Of a stretch of 38,309 nt of DNA, positions 1-6,944 are shown in pieces. Position 1 is the stretch's first letter. Each line of letters begins with the position of its first letter. The stretch is taken from positions 1 through 38,309 of IMG/VR virus record IMGVR_UViG_3300046648_000378. One strand, written 5' to 3'. The DNA is from a virus. The translations under genes and the position numbers were made by a program. The notes beneath the pieces were generated by a model. That model made no database searches. It was not told where the DNA came from and worked only from the letters and a program-made list of their open reading frames with translations.

Positions 1-1764
1 ATGAAAGGAACTCTTTATTGCACTAAGTGTGGAACAGCAAATGCTGCTGATGCCAACTTCTGCTTCAATTGCGGCCAGCCGATCACTCACGCGCAATCCG
101 AAACCAACAGCATCGAAGAGTTTATAGACGTAGAAGATCCCGCCCATTTAACGTCGAGGCGCGGCGGCAATGATCCCACCACATCGGCCACCGCGCCGCT
201 GAAGGTGGCCAAAAAGTCGCACAATTTCATAGTGAAACATTGGCGCGGAGAATACTCTCTCGCAGTCTCTTATTGGCTGTTCGGCTTTTTGATCGCAATC
301 TTCGTAGCGATCCTGCCTTTTGCCCTGGGTGAATTAAGCAACGCGCTGAATCTGGGCACTGAGACACAAGGCACCCTCATCCTAGCCAACTACGCAGCCA
401 TAGCTGCGGTGTCGGTTTGGCAGATCGTTGGAGTTATCCGATCCGCTTCGGCCTACGTTAAGCACGGCGGCAGGTATATTTGGGCAGCGATGGCCACCCT
501 GATGGTCTGCCTTGGTGCGCTCCGCTTGGTTAATAGCTTTATCGTTGACGGTGCCCCCCTTATCCGGGAAGGGATAAATATGATTCGCGGTACTGACAAT
601 ATACCCGCGTACTCTCTCCGGCTGATGCGCAACGACACCGAATTAGAGCTAGCCGGGGGTATTCCCATCGGCACCACCACTGCCGTACGGAATATGCTGG
701 ACTCTTCCCCTACGGTCCGAGTCATTCACCTGAATAGCGCAGGCGGGCGAATTGCGGAGGCAAACAAGCTCGCGAGCCTGATCTCCGAACGCCAGCTCGT
801 CACATACACCCGCACCAGCTGCACCAGCGCTTGTGCCATAGCCTTCCTCTCCGGCCGCGAGCGTTATATCGGCGAGCAAGGCAGGATCGGATTCCATAGT
901 GCTTCCGTAAATGGAGCTACTGGCAGTGATGAGCTTAACGTCAATGCCAGTTTCAGGACCGCGCTCTCCCGTATAGGTGCAACACCACAGTTCGTTGCGA
1001 AAGCGATTAACACCGGCCCGCAGGACATGTGGTTCCCCACCACGGACGAGTTGAAACAGCAGAACGTCATTACCTCGATAGTGGATTCTCGGAACTTTGC
1101 CCTGTCCGGAACCTCGGACTGGCAAGATGCCAATAAGATAGAGCAGTCTCTGTTGAAAACACCCGTTTACACTGCGCTATCCATCTACGATACGGACAAC
1201 TACGCCAAGTTAAGGAAAACGGTGGTCGCGGGAGTGCAAGCAGGCCGCTCAATGGCCGAAATACAAACGGACGTCCAGACGCTGTTCACAGGCTCGATTG
1301 TTCCGAGCTACCTGATCCGAGCACCCGATCAAGCCCTCATCCGCTACTGGCGCTCCCAGCTCGCAGAGGTGAAATTCTTCGGCAAAACAAATCCAGGCCA
1401 TTGCTTGACTTTCATTGGGCTGGACAGCAAAACACCCGCAGTAGAGTTGATGGCGAAGGTGCCGAAGGATCTGGCCACTGAAGATCTCGCCGCCCTAACG
1501 GAAGTAATCGTGCAAACAGCCAAAAATCCGATAACAGCACACCCGATCTCGAACTACGACAAAGAGTTTGAAGGAGTGCTGCTTGCAATGATGGAGAAGG
1601 ATCGCCATTCGGTGGAGGTTATTGCAGCCCCAGAAAAGTTCTCTAATGACCCGGCCACTACATGTAACAGTATGATCCTACTTTACGACACGATCCTTTC
1701 ACTGAGTGACTCGAAAAAAGCGGCAGATCTGTTGCGAAGCGTCGCCCAGGACACCAAACGTTGA
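1..1764 (+). CDS. Zinc-ribbon, membrane-anchored ClpP-like serine protease-fold protein
   Basis: 587 residues. The N-terminus is a short zinc ribbon (C7, C10, C21, C24). Three hydrophobic segments follow at about 90-112, 126-148 and 158-181. The soluble C-terminal part resembles the ClpP/crotonase fold of the COG3904 type: an HLNSAGG strand-turn at 243-249, a TSAC-AIAFLSG segment at 275-285 where the nucleophile would lie, and a GFHS histidine at 299. With the zinc ribbon inside and three spans, the protease-like domain would face the periplasm. Substrate is unknown and catalysis is inferred from family resemblance only. The ORF begins exactly at base 1, so an upstream start cannot be excluded. 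It may be a chromosomal gene or prophage cargo; the sequence does not decide. Confidence 0.7.
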   Translation: MKGTLYCTKCGTANAADANFCFNCGQPITHAQSETNSIEEFIDVEDPAHLTSRRGGNDPTTSATAPLKVAKKSHNFIVKHWRGEYSLAVSYWLFGFLIAIFVAILPFALGELSNALNLGTETQGTLILANYAAIAAVSVWQIVGVIRSASAYVKHGGRYIWAAMATLMVCLGALRLVNSFIVDGAPLIREGINMIRGTDNIPAYSLRLMRNDTELELAGGIPIGTTTAVRNMLDSSPTVRVIHLNSAGGRIAEANKLASLISERQLVTYTRTSCTSACAIAFLSGRERYIGEQGRIGFHSASVNGATGSDELNVNASFRTALSRIGATPQFVAKAINTGPQDMWFPTTDELKQQNVITSIVDSRNFALSGTSDWQDANKIEQSLLKTPVYTALSIYDTDNYAKLRKTVVAGVQAGRSMAEIQTDVQTLFTGSIVPSYLIRAPDQALIRYWRSQLAEVKFFGKTNPGHCLTFIGLDSKTPAVELMAKVPKDLATEDLAALTEVIVQTAKNPITAHPISNYDKEFEGVLLAMMEKDRHSVEVIAAPEKFSNDPATTCNSMILLYDTILSLSDSKKAADLLRSVAQDTKR

Positions 1765-1807
1765 GCCAAAGATTGGTCATTACTGAGTAATGAAAATGAT
1801 CATGGCA

Positions 1808-1846
1808 GACAGGGGCCTGCGAGGCGCGAAACCTCACAGCCCTGTC
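1808..1846. terminator. Long hairpin downstream of the ClpP-like gene
   Basis: GACAGGG pairs with CCCTGTC and the stem continues as CTGCGAGG/CCTCACAG with one mismatch, leaving a CGCGAAA loop. No U-run follows, so it could be a factor-assisted terminator or an RNA element. A separate 15-bp palindrome (CATTACT-G-AGTAATG) lies at 1778-1792. I see nothing else in 1765-1963. Confidence 0.4.
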
Positions 1847-1963
1847 AAATACCGGTGAGTTCTCACAGATTTTGACATCCCGCCCCCCTACGACGTGGCG
1901 AAATGATTCTCTACGCATGCATTTCATCACCCAACGCTCGCCACCCTCCCTACTTTTAAATTA

Positions 1964-1979
1964 CTGTATATCCAAACAG
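1964..1979 (+). promoter_or_regulatory. LexA box upstream of the unknown pair
   Basis: CTGTATATCCAAACAG has both conserved CTGT/ACAG arms at the 8-bp spacing of the Pseudomonas LexA operator. It ends 26 bp before the start codon at 2006, so it should repress the two genes that follow until the SOS response. Confidence 0.85.
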
Positions 1980-2005
1980 TATAAATCCCAGTAAGGACGA
2001 CCAGC

Positions 2006-2299
2006 ATGATTGAAGACAGTGGCGTGATCCCCATCGATGAAGACGACGTGGTCCTGATTCCCGTCGTGGCCTGGAGCGACCTGTCGCTGTCCCACTGGTC
2101 GAAGTACTGGACGCTTCGGCCCAACGGCAAAATGGGCTGCACCGCTTGCCAGGGCGAGCAAGCCAGCAGTCAAAACTACCTGCCCTTCATCCATGAACAG
2201 CATTGCCGCCTAAAGGTGGACGGAGCCCAACGCCCTTGGACTCACCTTAAGCAGATGCTGGCCAACCTTTCCGAGGAGAAAGAACAGTGTCCCTTCTGA
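2006..2299 (+). CDS. LexA-controlled hypothetical protein with CxxC/HxxHC motif
   Basis: 97 residues, not recognised. An acidic N-terminus (ID-EDD at 10-14) is followed by a tryptophan-rich stretch and a possible metal site made by C45, C48, H63, H66 and C67. The start is supported by AAGGA about 9 nt upstream. It is the first gene behind a strong LexA box and overlaps the next gene by 13 nt, so the two are probably made together during DNA damage. No signal peptide or membrane segment is visible. Function cannot be assigned; a small zinc-binding regulator or accessory protein is only a guess. Confidence 0.65.
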   Translation: MIEDSGVIPIDEDDVVLIPVVAWSDLSLSHWSKYWTLRPNGKMGCTACQGEQASSQNYLPFIHEQHCRLKVDGAQRPWTHLKQMLANLSEEKEQCPF

Positions 2300-2685
2300 T
2301 CGACCCGGAATATTGCGGCGTCGATTACGACGCTGAAAATTGGCTCGGAAATCCGACAAGAGAAGAAATGCTTGAGCATCATTGCAAACTCGTAGAGGCC
2401 GAGTGCGATGACATGCGGTTAGCTATCGAACGATACCGAGAGAACCAGGCAACGCTGATTAATATGCTGACCGAGACGATCTGCGAGCGGGACCATCTGA
2501 GACAGGAACTGGGGTCAACCGTAAGGCAATTGGCGATCTTGCGCGACCAGGCGGACTCGGCTGGCTGGCTAAAAGGACTGACCTCGACCGACCGGCAAAA
2601 CTATCAGTTAACTGAGCAGAATCGGTATCTGCAGGACAAGGTACTCAGGCTTTCAGCGGGTAGCGGTGAACCGCCGCCATTTTGA
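2287..2685 (+). CDS. Hypothetical coiled-coil protein, second gene of LexA-controlled pair
   Basis: 132 residues starting at GTG, chosen because GAGGAG lies just upstream and the gene overlaps its predecessor. Residues from about 25 to 125 are charged and helical with heptad-like leucines (ERDHLRQEL, NRYLQDKVLRL), suggesting a coiled-coil dimer. It is acidic near the N-terminus and ends in a PPPF tail. No catalytic motif is visible and no family is recognised. Co-transcription with the upstream zinc-like protein suggests the two act together. It resembles the coiled-coil small proteins common in Pseudomonas accessory regions, but that is only general similarity. Confidence 0.6.
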   Translation: MSLLIDPEYCGVDYDAENWLGNPTREEMLEHHCKLVEAECDDMRLAIERYRENQATLINMLTETICERDHLRQELGSTVRQLAILRDQADSAGWLKGLTSTDRQNYQLTEQNRYLQDKVLRLSAGSGEPPPF

Positions 2686-2693
2686 TGGACTGG

Positions 2694-2734
2694 ACGGGAG
2701 GCCTCGAGCACGGCTAGTGGTCAAGGCCTCCCGT
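2694..2734. terminator. Inverted repeat between convergent genes
   Basis: A perfect 11-bp arm pair (ACGGGAGGCCT at 2694-2704 and AGGCCTCCCGT at 2724-2734) sits between two convergent genes. No strong U-run follows on either strand, so a bidirectional terminator is inferred from position and stem strength. Confidence 0.55.
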
Positions 2735-2756
2735 TGTTGCCGCTACAGCTTTCGGT

Positions 2757-3065
2757 TTACGTATCCTGACGAATCGGCCGACACCACCATGACTGCGCAT
2801 ACCAGCGCTCGCCATCAAACTCGATACCGCTAAGCGTGAATCCTTCGGTGGCCATTGCAGAAATCGTCGCATCGTACATTTCCCTAAGAAGCGGACGTCT
2901 GTTGCCGAAGATCTCCGTCACCCTTGCCACATTTGAGTGGCGATGCAGGGCCTCGCAGACTTCATTTCTGATGACCAAGTCGCCACGGATGACGTTCGTA
3001 CGCTTGACGGGCAGCGCCCTTAGTGTGGCGCCCATGCTGCGCCGAGGGGTAATGAGGAGATGCAT
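2757..3065 (-). CDS. Hypothetical protein divergent from the SRAP gene
   Basis: 102 residues, not recognised. It is a compact soluble protein without signal peptide or membrane span, with an amphipathic middle (LREMYDATISAMATEGF) and a C-terminus of aromatic residues (ERWYAQSWWCRP). The start at 3065 has a poor Shine-Dalgarno sequence; an internal Met at residue 11 is an alternative. It is transcribed away from the SRAP gene and shares the intergenic palindrome at 3081-3096, so the two are probably co-regulated, perhaps by LexA. Function unknown. Confidence 0.6.
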   Translation of the reverse strand: MHLLITPRRSMGATLRALPVKRTNVIRGDLVIRNEVCEALHRHSNVARVTEIFGNRRPLLREMYDATISAMATEGFTLSGIEFDGERWYAQSWWCRPIRQDT

Positions 3066-3080
3066 AGCAATCGCTCGATA

Positions 3081-3096
3081 CTGGATATGTATCCAG
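3081..3096. promoter_or_regulatory. LexA-like palindrome between divergent genes
   Basis: CTGGATATGTATCCAG is a perfect 16-bp palindrome with the length and AT-rich centre of a LexA box, but with CTGG/CCAG arms in place of CTGT/ACAG. It lies 16 bp upstream of the - gene start and 60 bp upstream of the + SRAP start. It is either a variant LexA site or the site of another repressor. Confidence 0.55.
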
Positions 3097-3155
3097 TAAA
3101 CTAAGCTTGCGATTTGCGGTCAATACTGGATGACCGGAATTCGACGGGTGACGCG

Positions 3156-3842
3156 ATGTGTGGGCGAATTGTTCAAAGCTCAGGAATGGATGACTTCTTC
3201 AGCGAGCTGGCGCCCAGGTATCGCAAGCTTGGCGCCTATGACCATGAGCCCCTCGAACGATACAACGTCGCGCCGTCGACCCGAGTAGACATCATCCGGT
3301 CCGTTGACGACGGAATCCGTGTAGATAAGGTTAAATGGGGATGGGCGCCATTCTGGGCGAATGCCACACGACCGGACCCTATCAACGCCAGAGTAGAGAC
3401 TGTTGCGTCAGGGAAGTTCTTCAAGCAGCTCTGGCCGAAGGGCCGAGCCCTGACGCCAGCAAACGCCTGGTACGAGTGGGTGAAAGATCCGGATGACCCT
3501 AAGAAAAAGCAGCCATACCTCATCCGCCTGAAAGGGGGCGTGCCGATGTTCCTCGCGGCCTTGGCCCAGGTCCACACGGACATGGAAACGAACGAAGGCG
3601 ATGGCTTTGTGATCATCACTGACGCCAGTGACAAAGGGATGGTCGACATCCATGACCGGCGCCCGGTAGTGCTGGGGCCAGAGGATGCGAGGGAGTGGCT
3701 GGAGCTTGACCTATCTGCCGAACGAGCTCTCGAGCTCGCCCGGCATACCAGGCCGGTTGAGGATTTTGAGTGGTATCCCGTCGGGCGGGAAGTGGGGAAT
3801 GTACGCAATCAGGGCCCAGCGCTAATAGTACGTTCGCCCTGA
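3156..3842 (+). CDS. SOS response-associated peptidase (SRAP/YedK-HMCES family)
   Basis: SRAP proteins shield abasic sites in single-stranded DNA by forming a covalent thiazolidine link through Cys2. The start was set at 3156, not the earlier in-frame ATG, because the family needs Met-Cys-Gly-Arg at the very N-terminus so that Cys2 is exposed after Met removal. The 228-residue length fits the family. Other hallmarks are the NVAPS and GWAPFW segments, the NARVET motif, the WYEW motif carrying the conserved Glu, and IHDRRPV carrying the conserved His. The LexA-like palindrome upstream fits SOS control. It is probably prophage cargo, because it sits between the Pycsar genes and another SOS gene pair. 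Confidence 0.92.
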   Translation: MCGRIVQSSGMDDFFSELAPRYRKLGAYDHEPLERYNVAPSTRVDIIRSVDDGIRVDKVKWGWAPFWANATRPDPINARVETVASGKFFKQLWPKGRALTPANAWYEWVKDPDDPKKKQPYLIRLKGGVPMFLAALAQVHTDMETNEGDGFVIITDASDKGMVDIHDRRPVVLGPEDAREWLELDLSAERALELARHTRPVEDFEWYPVGREVGNVRNQGPALIVRSP

Positions 3843-3872
3843 TAGAAGTCGACATACGCTTACGACGGTAAT

Positions 3873-4640
3873 TTATTGCGGAATCTTGTATCCATCTACT
3901 CCTTTTATTTTTTTTTGTAAAAACGTAAACCCGCCAGACTGTGCCTTGGGCCAACGACCCTTCATATAAGAATCAATAAGGATTTCGTTTTCCCCGCCGG
4001 AGAGTTTGGACGCGTAATAAACGCATTTACCAAGCAGCCTCGCCTGTTGTTTTGAGGGTAAGCCTATTAAGTTTACCATTGCAGGACTCAACGCCATTCC
4101 GATACCAATTACCAAAGCAGGAAGACCGTATCTACTCTTTAGCTCTTCGTTAACGATACTCAACGTTTCATTTAAACAACTTTTGGCTGCACGATTGGCA
4201 GCATAGATAGCGTCAGCCTCAGCGTCAAAGTCTGCAATTCTAAAGAAAGCAAGAACACCATCCCCTAGATACTCCGTAACATGTCCATCTTCAAAGCTCA
4301 ATGTTAGAGCTAGGGCTGGGAGTAGAGAGCTGGTTTCATAATATACGCGCTGCAACTCCGTGACCTTTGAAACCTTTGGATCAATACGCTGTAACAAATG
4401 AGAGCTTGAACCTCTCAAATCGATTACGACCGCGACAAAGTCCTCTACCTCTTCTGTTTCCGAAGTAACCAGAGGATGGCCAGGAATTAAAGATGGCATT
4501 GAATCAAAAACTTCCACAGACTTAGCTACCGCCTCTTCAAGCGCCAAGTCAGAACCTTTGCGGTCCCATCGCGCTTCCGCTTTATCAAGGCAGTCTGATA
4601 CAAGAGCATGGACCCTTCGAGCCTGGGATTTATTTAGCAT
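3873..4640 (-). CDS. pycC: Class III nucleotide cyclase, probable Pycsar uridylate/cytidylate cyclase (PycC)
   Basis: 255 residues. A helical N-terminal part (1-65) precedes a class III cyclase domain. VVIDLRGSS places metal-binding D74 and YLGDGVLAFF places D127. E123 lies where adenylyl cyclases have the adenine-contacting Lys. The usual VN-x-AARL helix reads VYYASKL (207-213), so the canonical Asn/Arg pair is replaced by Tyr208 and Lys212. The gene overlaps the upstream membrane protein by 11 nt, so the two are translationally coupled. In Pycsar systems phage infection triggers synthesis of cCMP or cUMP, which opens a membrane effector and kills the cell. The pairing, not the domain alone, supports Pycsar; which pyrimidine is used cannot be read from the sequence. 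The gene is visibly AT-richer than the phage late genes. Confidence 0.8.
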   Translation of the reverse strand: MLNKSQARRVHALVSDCLDKAEARWDRKGSDLALEEAVAKSVEVFDSMPSLIPGHPLVTSETEEVEDFVAVVIDLRGSSSHLLQRIDPKVSKVTELQRVYYETSSLLPALALTLSFEDGHVTEYLGDGVLAFFRIADFDAEADAIYAANRAAKSCLNETLSIVNEELKSRYGLPALVIGIGMALSPAMVNLIGLPSKQQARLLGKCVYYASKLSGGENEILIDSYMKGRWPKAQSGGFTFLQKKIKGVDGYKIPQ

Positions 4641-5199
4641 TGGGGATCAGGCCTCCATGGTAACTATAGATCATTAAGATCATTGCTATAGCGATCCACA
4701 GGAACGTACACTTTAAACTAAACATAAACCGGGAAATTTTCACATCGCGTATGTATGACACCTTCAGCAACTCAAAAATCATCTCAGATTCTAAATCATC
4801 GTCACTGCCAGGCATTGCATTTAAAACCTCCGCCACAGAAAAATTGGATTTTATAGGGAAATTAAAAAAAACATCTACCAAGCCTACACTAAATAGACCT
4901 GACCCATGATAAATCCCCGTGCCAGTATCACCAAGCACATGCGTAGCAGGGGGCGAAAGAGCCCCTACTGCATTGAACAAGCCGATAAATGATAGTAGCC
5001 ACAACAAACCAATTACCAGCACTGGAAACAGAACATAACAATTATTGCTATTAATTAATATGAACTGTGCAATCACTGGGACGGCTGTAAGCGGTGCAAA
5101 TATTACCACAAACAGAAATCCGAGCTTTACATCTGTAGCCCGGATCGTTGCCTGAATATCTGCTACGGCACTGTATAAGAAAAGCAACCTATTACTCAT
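4630..5199 (-). CDS. pycTM: Pycsar membrane effector (PycTM, DUF5706-like)
   Basis: 189 residues from the ATG at 5199, preferred over the ATG at 5244 because GGAA lies about 8 nt upstream. The N-terminus fits the Pycsar TM-effector pattern: an amphipathic helix ending RATDVKLGFL (counterpart of the family's ADxKxxxLL), then hydrophobic spans at about 30-52 and 62-82. A soluble linker follows, then an acidic segment (GSDDDLESE), a helix with SYIRDVKISRF, and a final span near 165-185. In the family the cyclic pyrimidine signal causes the TM effector to damage the inner membrane. It is the first gene of a two-gene operon whose stop overlaps the cyclase start. It is AT-rich, like its partner, suggesting joint acquisition. 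Confidence 0.78.
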   Translation of the reverse strand: MSNRLLFLYSAVADIQATIRATDVKLGFLFVVIFAPLTAVPVIAQFILINSNNCYVLFPVLVIGLLWLLSFIGLFNAVGALSPPATHVLGDTGTGIYHGSGLFSVGLVDVFFNFPIKSNFSVAEVLNAMPGSDDDLESEMIFELLKVSYIRDVKISRFMFSLKCTFLWIAIAMILMIYSYHGGLIPNAK

Positions 5200-5314
5200 G
5201 ATGTATTCCGTTACAAGATGGCACGGCGCCACCACATATAACATTAGCCTGATCGTTCTCGATGAGCCACATATTTTTTGGTCGGCTTACGTCGAGACCA
5301 GATCAAAGCGACAT

Positions 5315-6127
5315 CTATTCGTAAGGGATGCGGGCGAAAAGCCCCCCTAACGCCGCAGGCTCCCAGTTCATGATCACCAGTTCGCCGGAGATATCGGCCT
5401 TACCCTGTCTCTGATTAGTTGTGGTGTACCGAATATCTAGGGTCTCGAATTGAAAACCCTCAAACGCCTGGCGTATATCAGGATGGTCATTGATGCTGAC
5501 CATCACCTTGCCTTTGCAGCGCCGCATGAACTCAGCCATCCGCACGTAGTTGTCGAACGGAAAATCCACGCCGTACCCAGCGGTCTGCCAGTACGGCGGG
5601 TCCATGTAATGGAATGTGTGCGGCCGGTCGTAGCGCTCGGCGCATTCAAGCCAGGGCAGGTTTTCAACGTAGGTGCCGGACAGGCGCTGCCACGCCCCCG
5701 AGAGATTCTCTTCAATGCGTAGCAGGTTAATGGTCGGGGCCGTGGTCGCGGTGCCGAACGTCTGGCCTGAGACCTTGCCACCGAAAGCGTGCTGCTGCAG
5801 GTAGAAAAAGCGGGCGGCGCGCTGAATGTCTGTGAGGGTTTCCGGGCGGGTCATCTTTTGCCATTCGAAAATCTGGCGCGAGCTGAGTGCCCATTTGAAC
5901 TGACGAACGAATTCTTCAAGATGGTTTTGAACAACGCGATACAGCGTAACCAGGTCGCCGTTGATGTCGTTGAGGACTTCAACTGGCGCAGCCTGCGGAC
6001 GCATGAAATAGAGGGCGGCGCCGCCAGCGAACACTTCAACGTAGCATTCGTGGGGCGGGAAGAGAGGGATAAGACGGTCGGCCAGGCGGCGTTTGCCACC
6101 CATCCAGGGGATGATCGGACTGGTCAT
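5315..6127 (-). CDS. dam: DNA adenine N6-methyltransferase (D12/Dam class), orphan
   Basis: 270 residues. Start placed at 6127, where MTSPIIPWMGGKRR begins the D12-class PWxGGK cofactor motif; the open frame continues 43 codons upstream but that extension would cross the LexA box. Other hallmarks are the EVFAGGAAL SAM-binding loop, DINGDLVTLY, and the catalytic MDPPYW (DPPY). It transfers methyl from SAM to adenine N6; the target sequence cannot be read here. No restriction endonuclease accompanies it, so it may guard phage DNA from host restriction or alter gene expression. A LexA box 17 bp upstream of the start implies induction by DNA damage, together with phage excision. Confidence 0.9.
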   Translation of the reverse strand: MTSPIIPWMGGKRRLADRLIPLFPPHECYVEVFAGGAALYFMRPQAAPVEVLNDINGDLVTLYRVVQNHLEEFVRQFKWALSSRQIFEWQKMTRPETLTDIQRAARFFYLQQHAFGGKVSGQTFGTATTAPTINLLRIEENLSGAWQRLSGTYVENLPWLECAERYDRPHTFHYMDPPYWQTAGYGVDFPFDNYVRMAEFMRRCKGKVMVSINDHPDIRQAFEGFQFETLDIRYTTTNQRQGKADISGELVIMNWEPAALGGLFARIPYE

Positions 6128-6143
6128 TGAAAGCAAGCCTTTA

Positions 6144-6159
6144 CTGTATGGATAAACAG
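6144..6159 (-). promoter_or_regulatory. LexA box of the adenine methylase gene
   Basis: Read on the - strand this is CTGTTTATCCATACAG, with both CTGT and ACAG arms and an AT-rich centre. It lies 17 bp upstream of the methylase start codon, so LexA bound there would cover the promoter or start region. Confidence 0.82.
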
Positions 6160-6295
6160 GCACTAAACTCCCCGCGCTTTGTGCACGAAGCGGGAGCCTT
6201 GGCTGGACTTGCAGGGGTTGTCTGCGGTTCGGCGACCCGGCGGCATGTTGACGCATGCTGTCGGGCCGCTCCTTTTGATTCGTGTTTCTAGCCTT
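6160..6295 (-). other. Structured non-coding leader between DUF1353 and the methylase
   Basis: The strand read by the late genes can form a hairpin here: CCCG/CGGG outside and GCATG/CATGC inside (6236-6265). An ATG at 6256 with AGGAG upstream opens a frame that continues into the methylase. That N-terminal extension is arginine- and proline-rich and crosses the LexA box, so I treat it as leader. Confidence 0.35.
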
Positions 6296-6757
6296 CTATG
6301 CCACTGCCTTGTGAGTGACGGGAAGGAACGAAGTCCAGGCGACTCGCTCCTGATCGCTCATCAGCTCGAACGCCAAGTCTTCAACCTTCATGCCTCCAAC
6401 GCATGCGGCATAGCGCGGACCACCGCCGATCCGTAGCCCCAAGTGCATCAGGCTTGCCCGGCGCTGATCTGCCCCCATGGCCAGCAGCATCTCGTAGAAC
6501 AAGGCATCACAGACTTCGCGCGGCAGTTCGTTGCGGCAATACAGCATGTCGTGGATAACACCGCAGGCTCGGTCCTCGATGCCCTGAAGCAACGGCGCGA
6601 CGAGCCACGGCGTTGAAGCCAGATCAGTGATGAAATAGCGAGGCGCCGTGTAGATCGTGCCGTCGATGGACTGGTACCGGAAATCGGTTGCCAGTACCCA
6701 CTCCCCCTTCGCATACGCCTGCAGGAGCAGCGGGTCGAGAAACTTGCCATTACCCAT
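6296..6757 (-). CDS. DUF1353 family phage protein
   Basis: 153 residues. The DUF1353 signature is clear: FITDLASTPW early and an IHDMLYCR segment later, both typical of this phage family whose role is not established. GAGG lies 7 nt before the ATG. It overlaps the upstream lipoprotein gene by 8 nt and is the last structural-cluster gene before the accessory genes. In related siphophages DUF1353 genes lie near lysis or tail-fibre genes. No signal peptide is visible. Confidence 0.8.
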   Translation of the reverse strand: MGNGKFLDPLLLQAYAKGEWVLATDFRYQSIDGTIYTAPRYFITDLASTPWLVAPLLQGIEDRACGVIHDMLYCRNELPREVCDALFYEMLLAMGADQRRASLMHLGLRIGGGPRYAACVGGMKVEDLAFELMSDQERVAWTSFLPVTHKAVA

Positions 6758-6944
6758 GTGGGACCTCGTCGGCGCAGGTCACCGCGATGGAATTAGGTGC
6801 GATGGTCGCGTTAACGAGTATTCGATTGGCGATTCGGGCAGGATTGGGCACCGCGCAATAAGCAGAAACGGCCGAGCTGGTTGCCTGAACGACCGTGCAG
6901 CCGGACGTAACCGCCACTGCGGCGAGGATTAGTAAACGCTTCAT
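6750..6944 (-). CDS. Small phage lipoprotein
   Basis: 64 residues starting at MKRLLILAAVAVTSGC, a lysine/arginine-started hydrophobic signal ending in a Cys at residue 16 with a relaxed lipobox (TSGC). AAGGA lies about 6 nt upstream, so this start beats the longer in-frame one. Two further cysteines (31 and 58) could form a disulfide in the periplasm. It overlaps the hydrolase gene before it by 4 nt and DUF1353 after it by 8 nt. The place beside the endolysin-like gene suggests a role in lysis or envelope modification. It could be an outer-membrane spanin partner, but no inner-membrane Rz is visible and it is not proline-rich like Rz1. Confidence 0.65.
   Translation of the reverse strand: MKRLLILAAVAVTSGCTVVQATSSAVSAYCAVPNPARIANRILVNATIAPNSIAVTCADEVPHG

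Noticed and set aside
1765-2005. Left attachment site or tRNA gene at the edge of the cargo
   Set aside because: No tRNA fold or repeat of the integrase end can be shown, because the other att lies outside the window.
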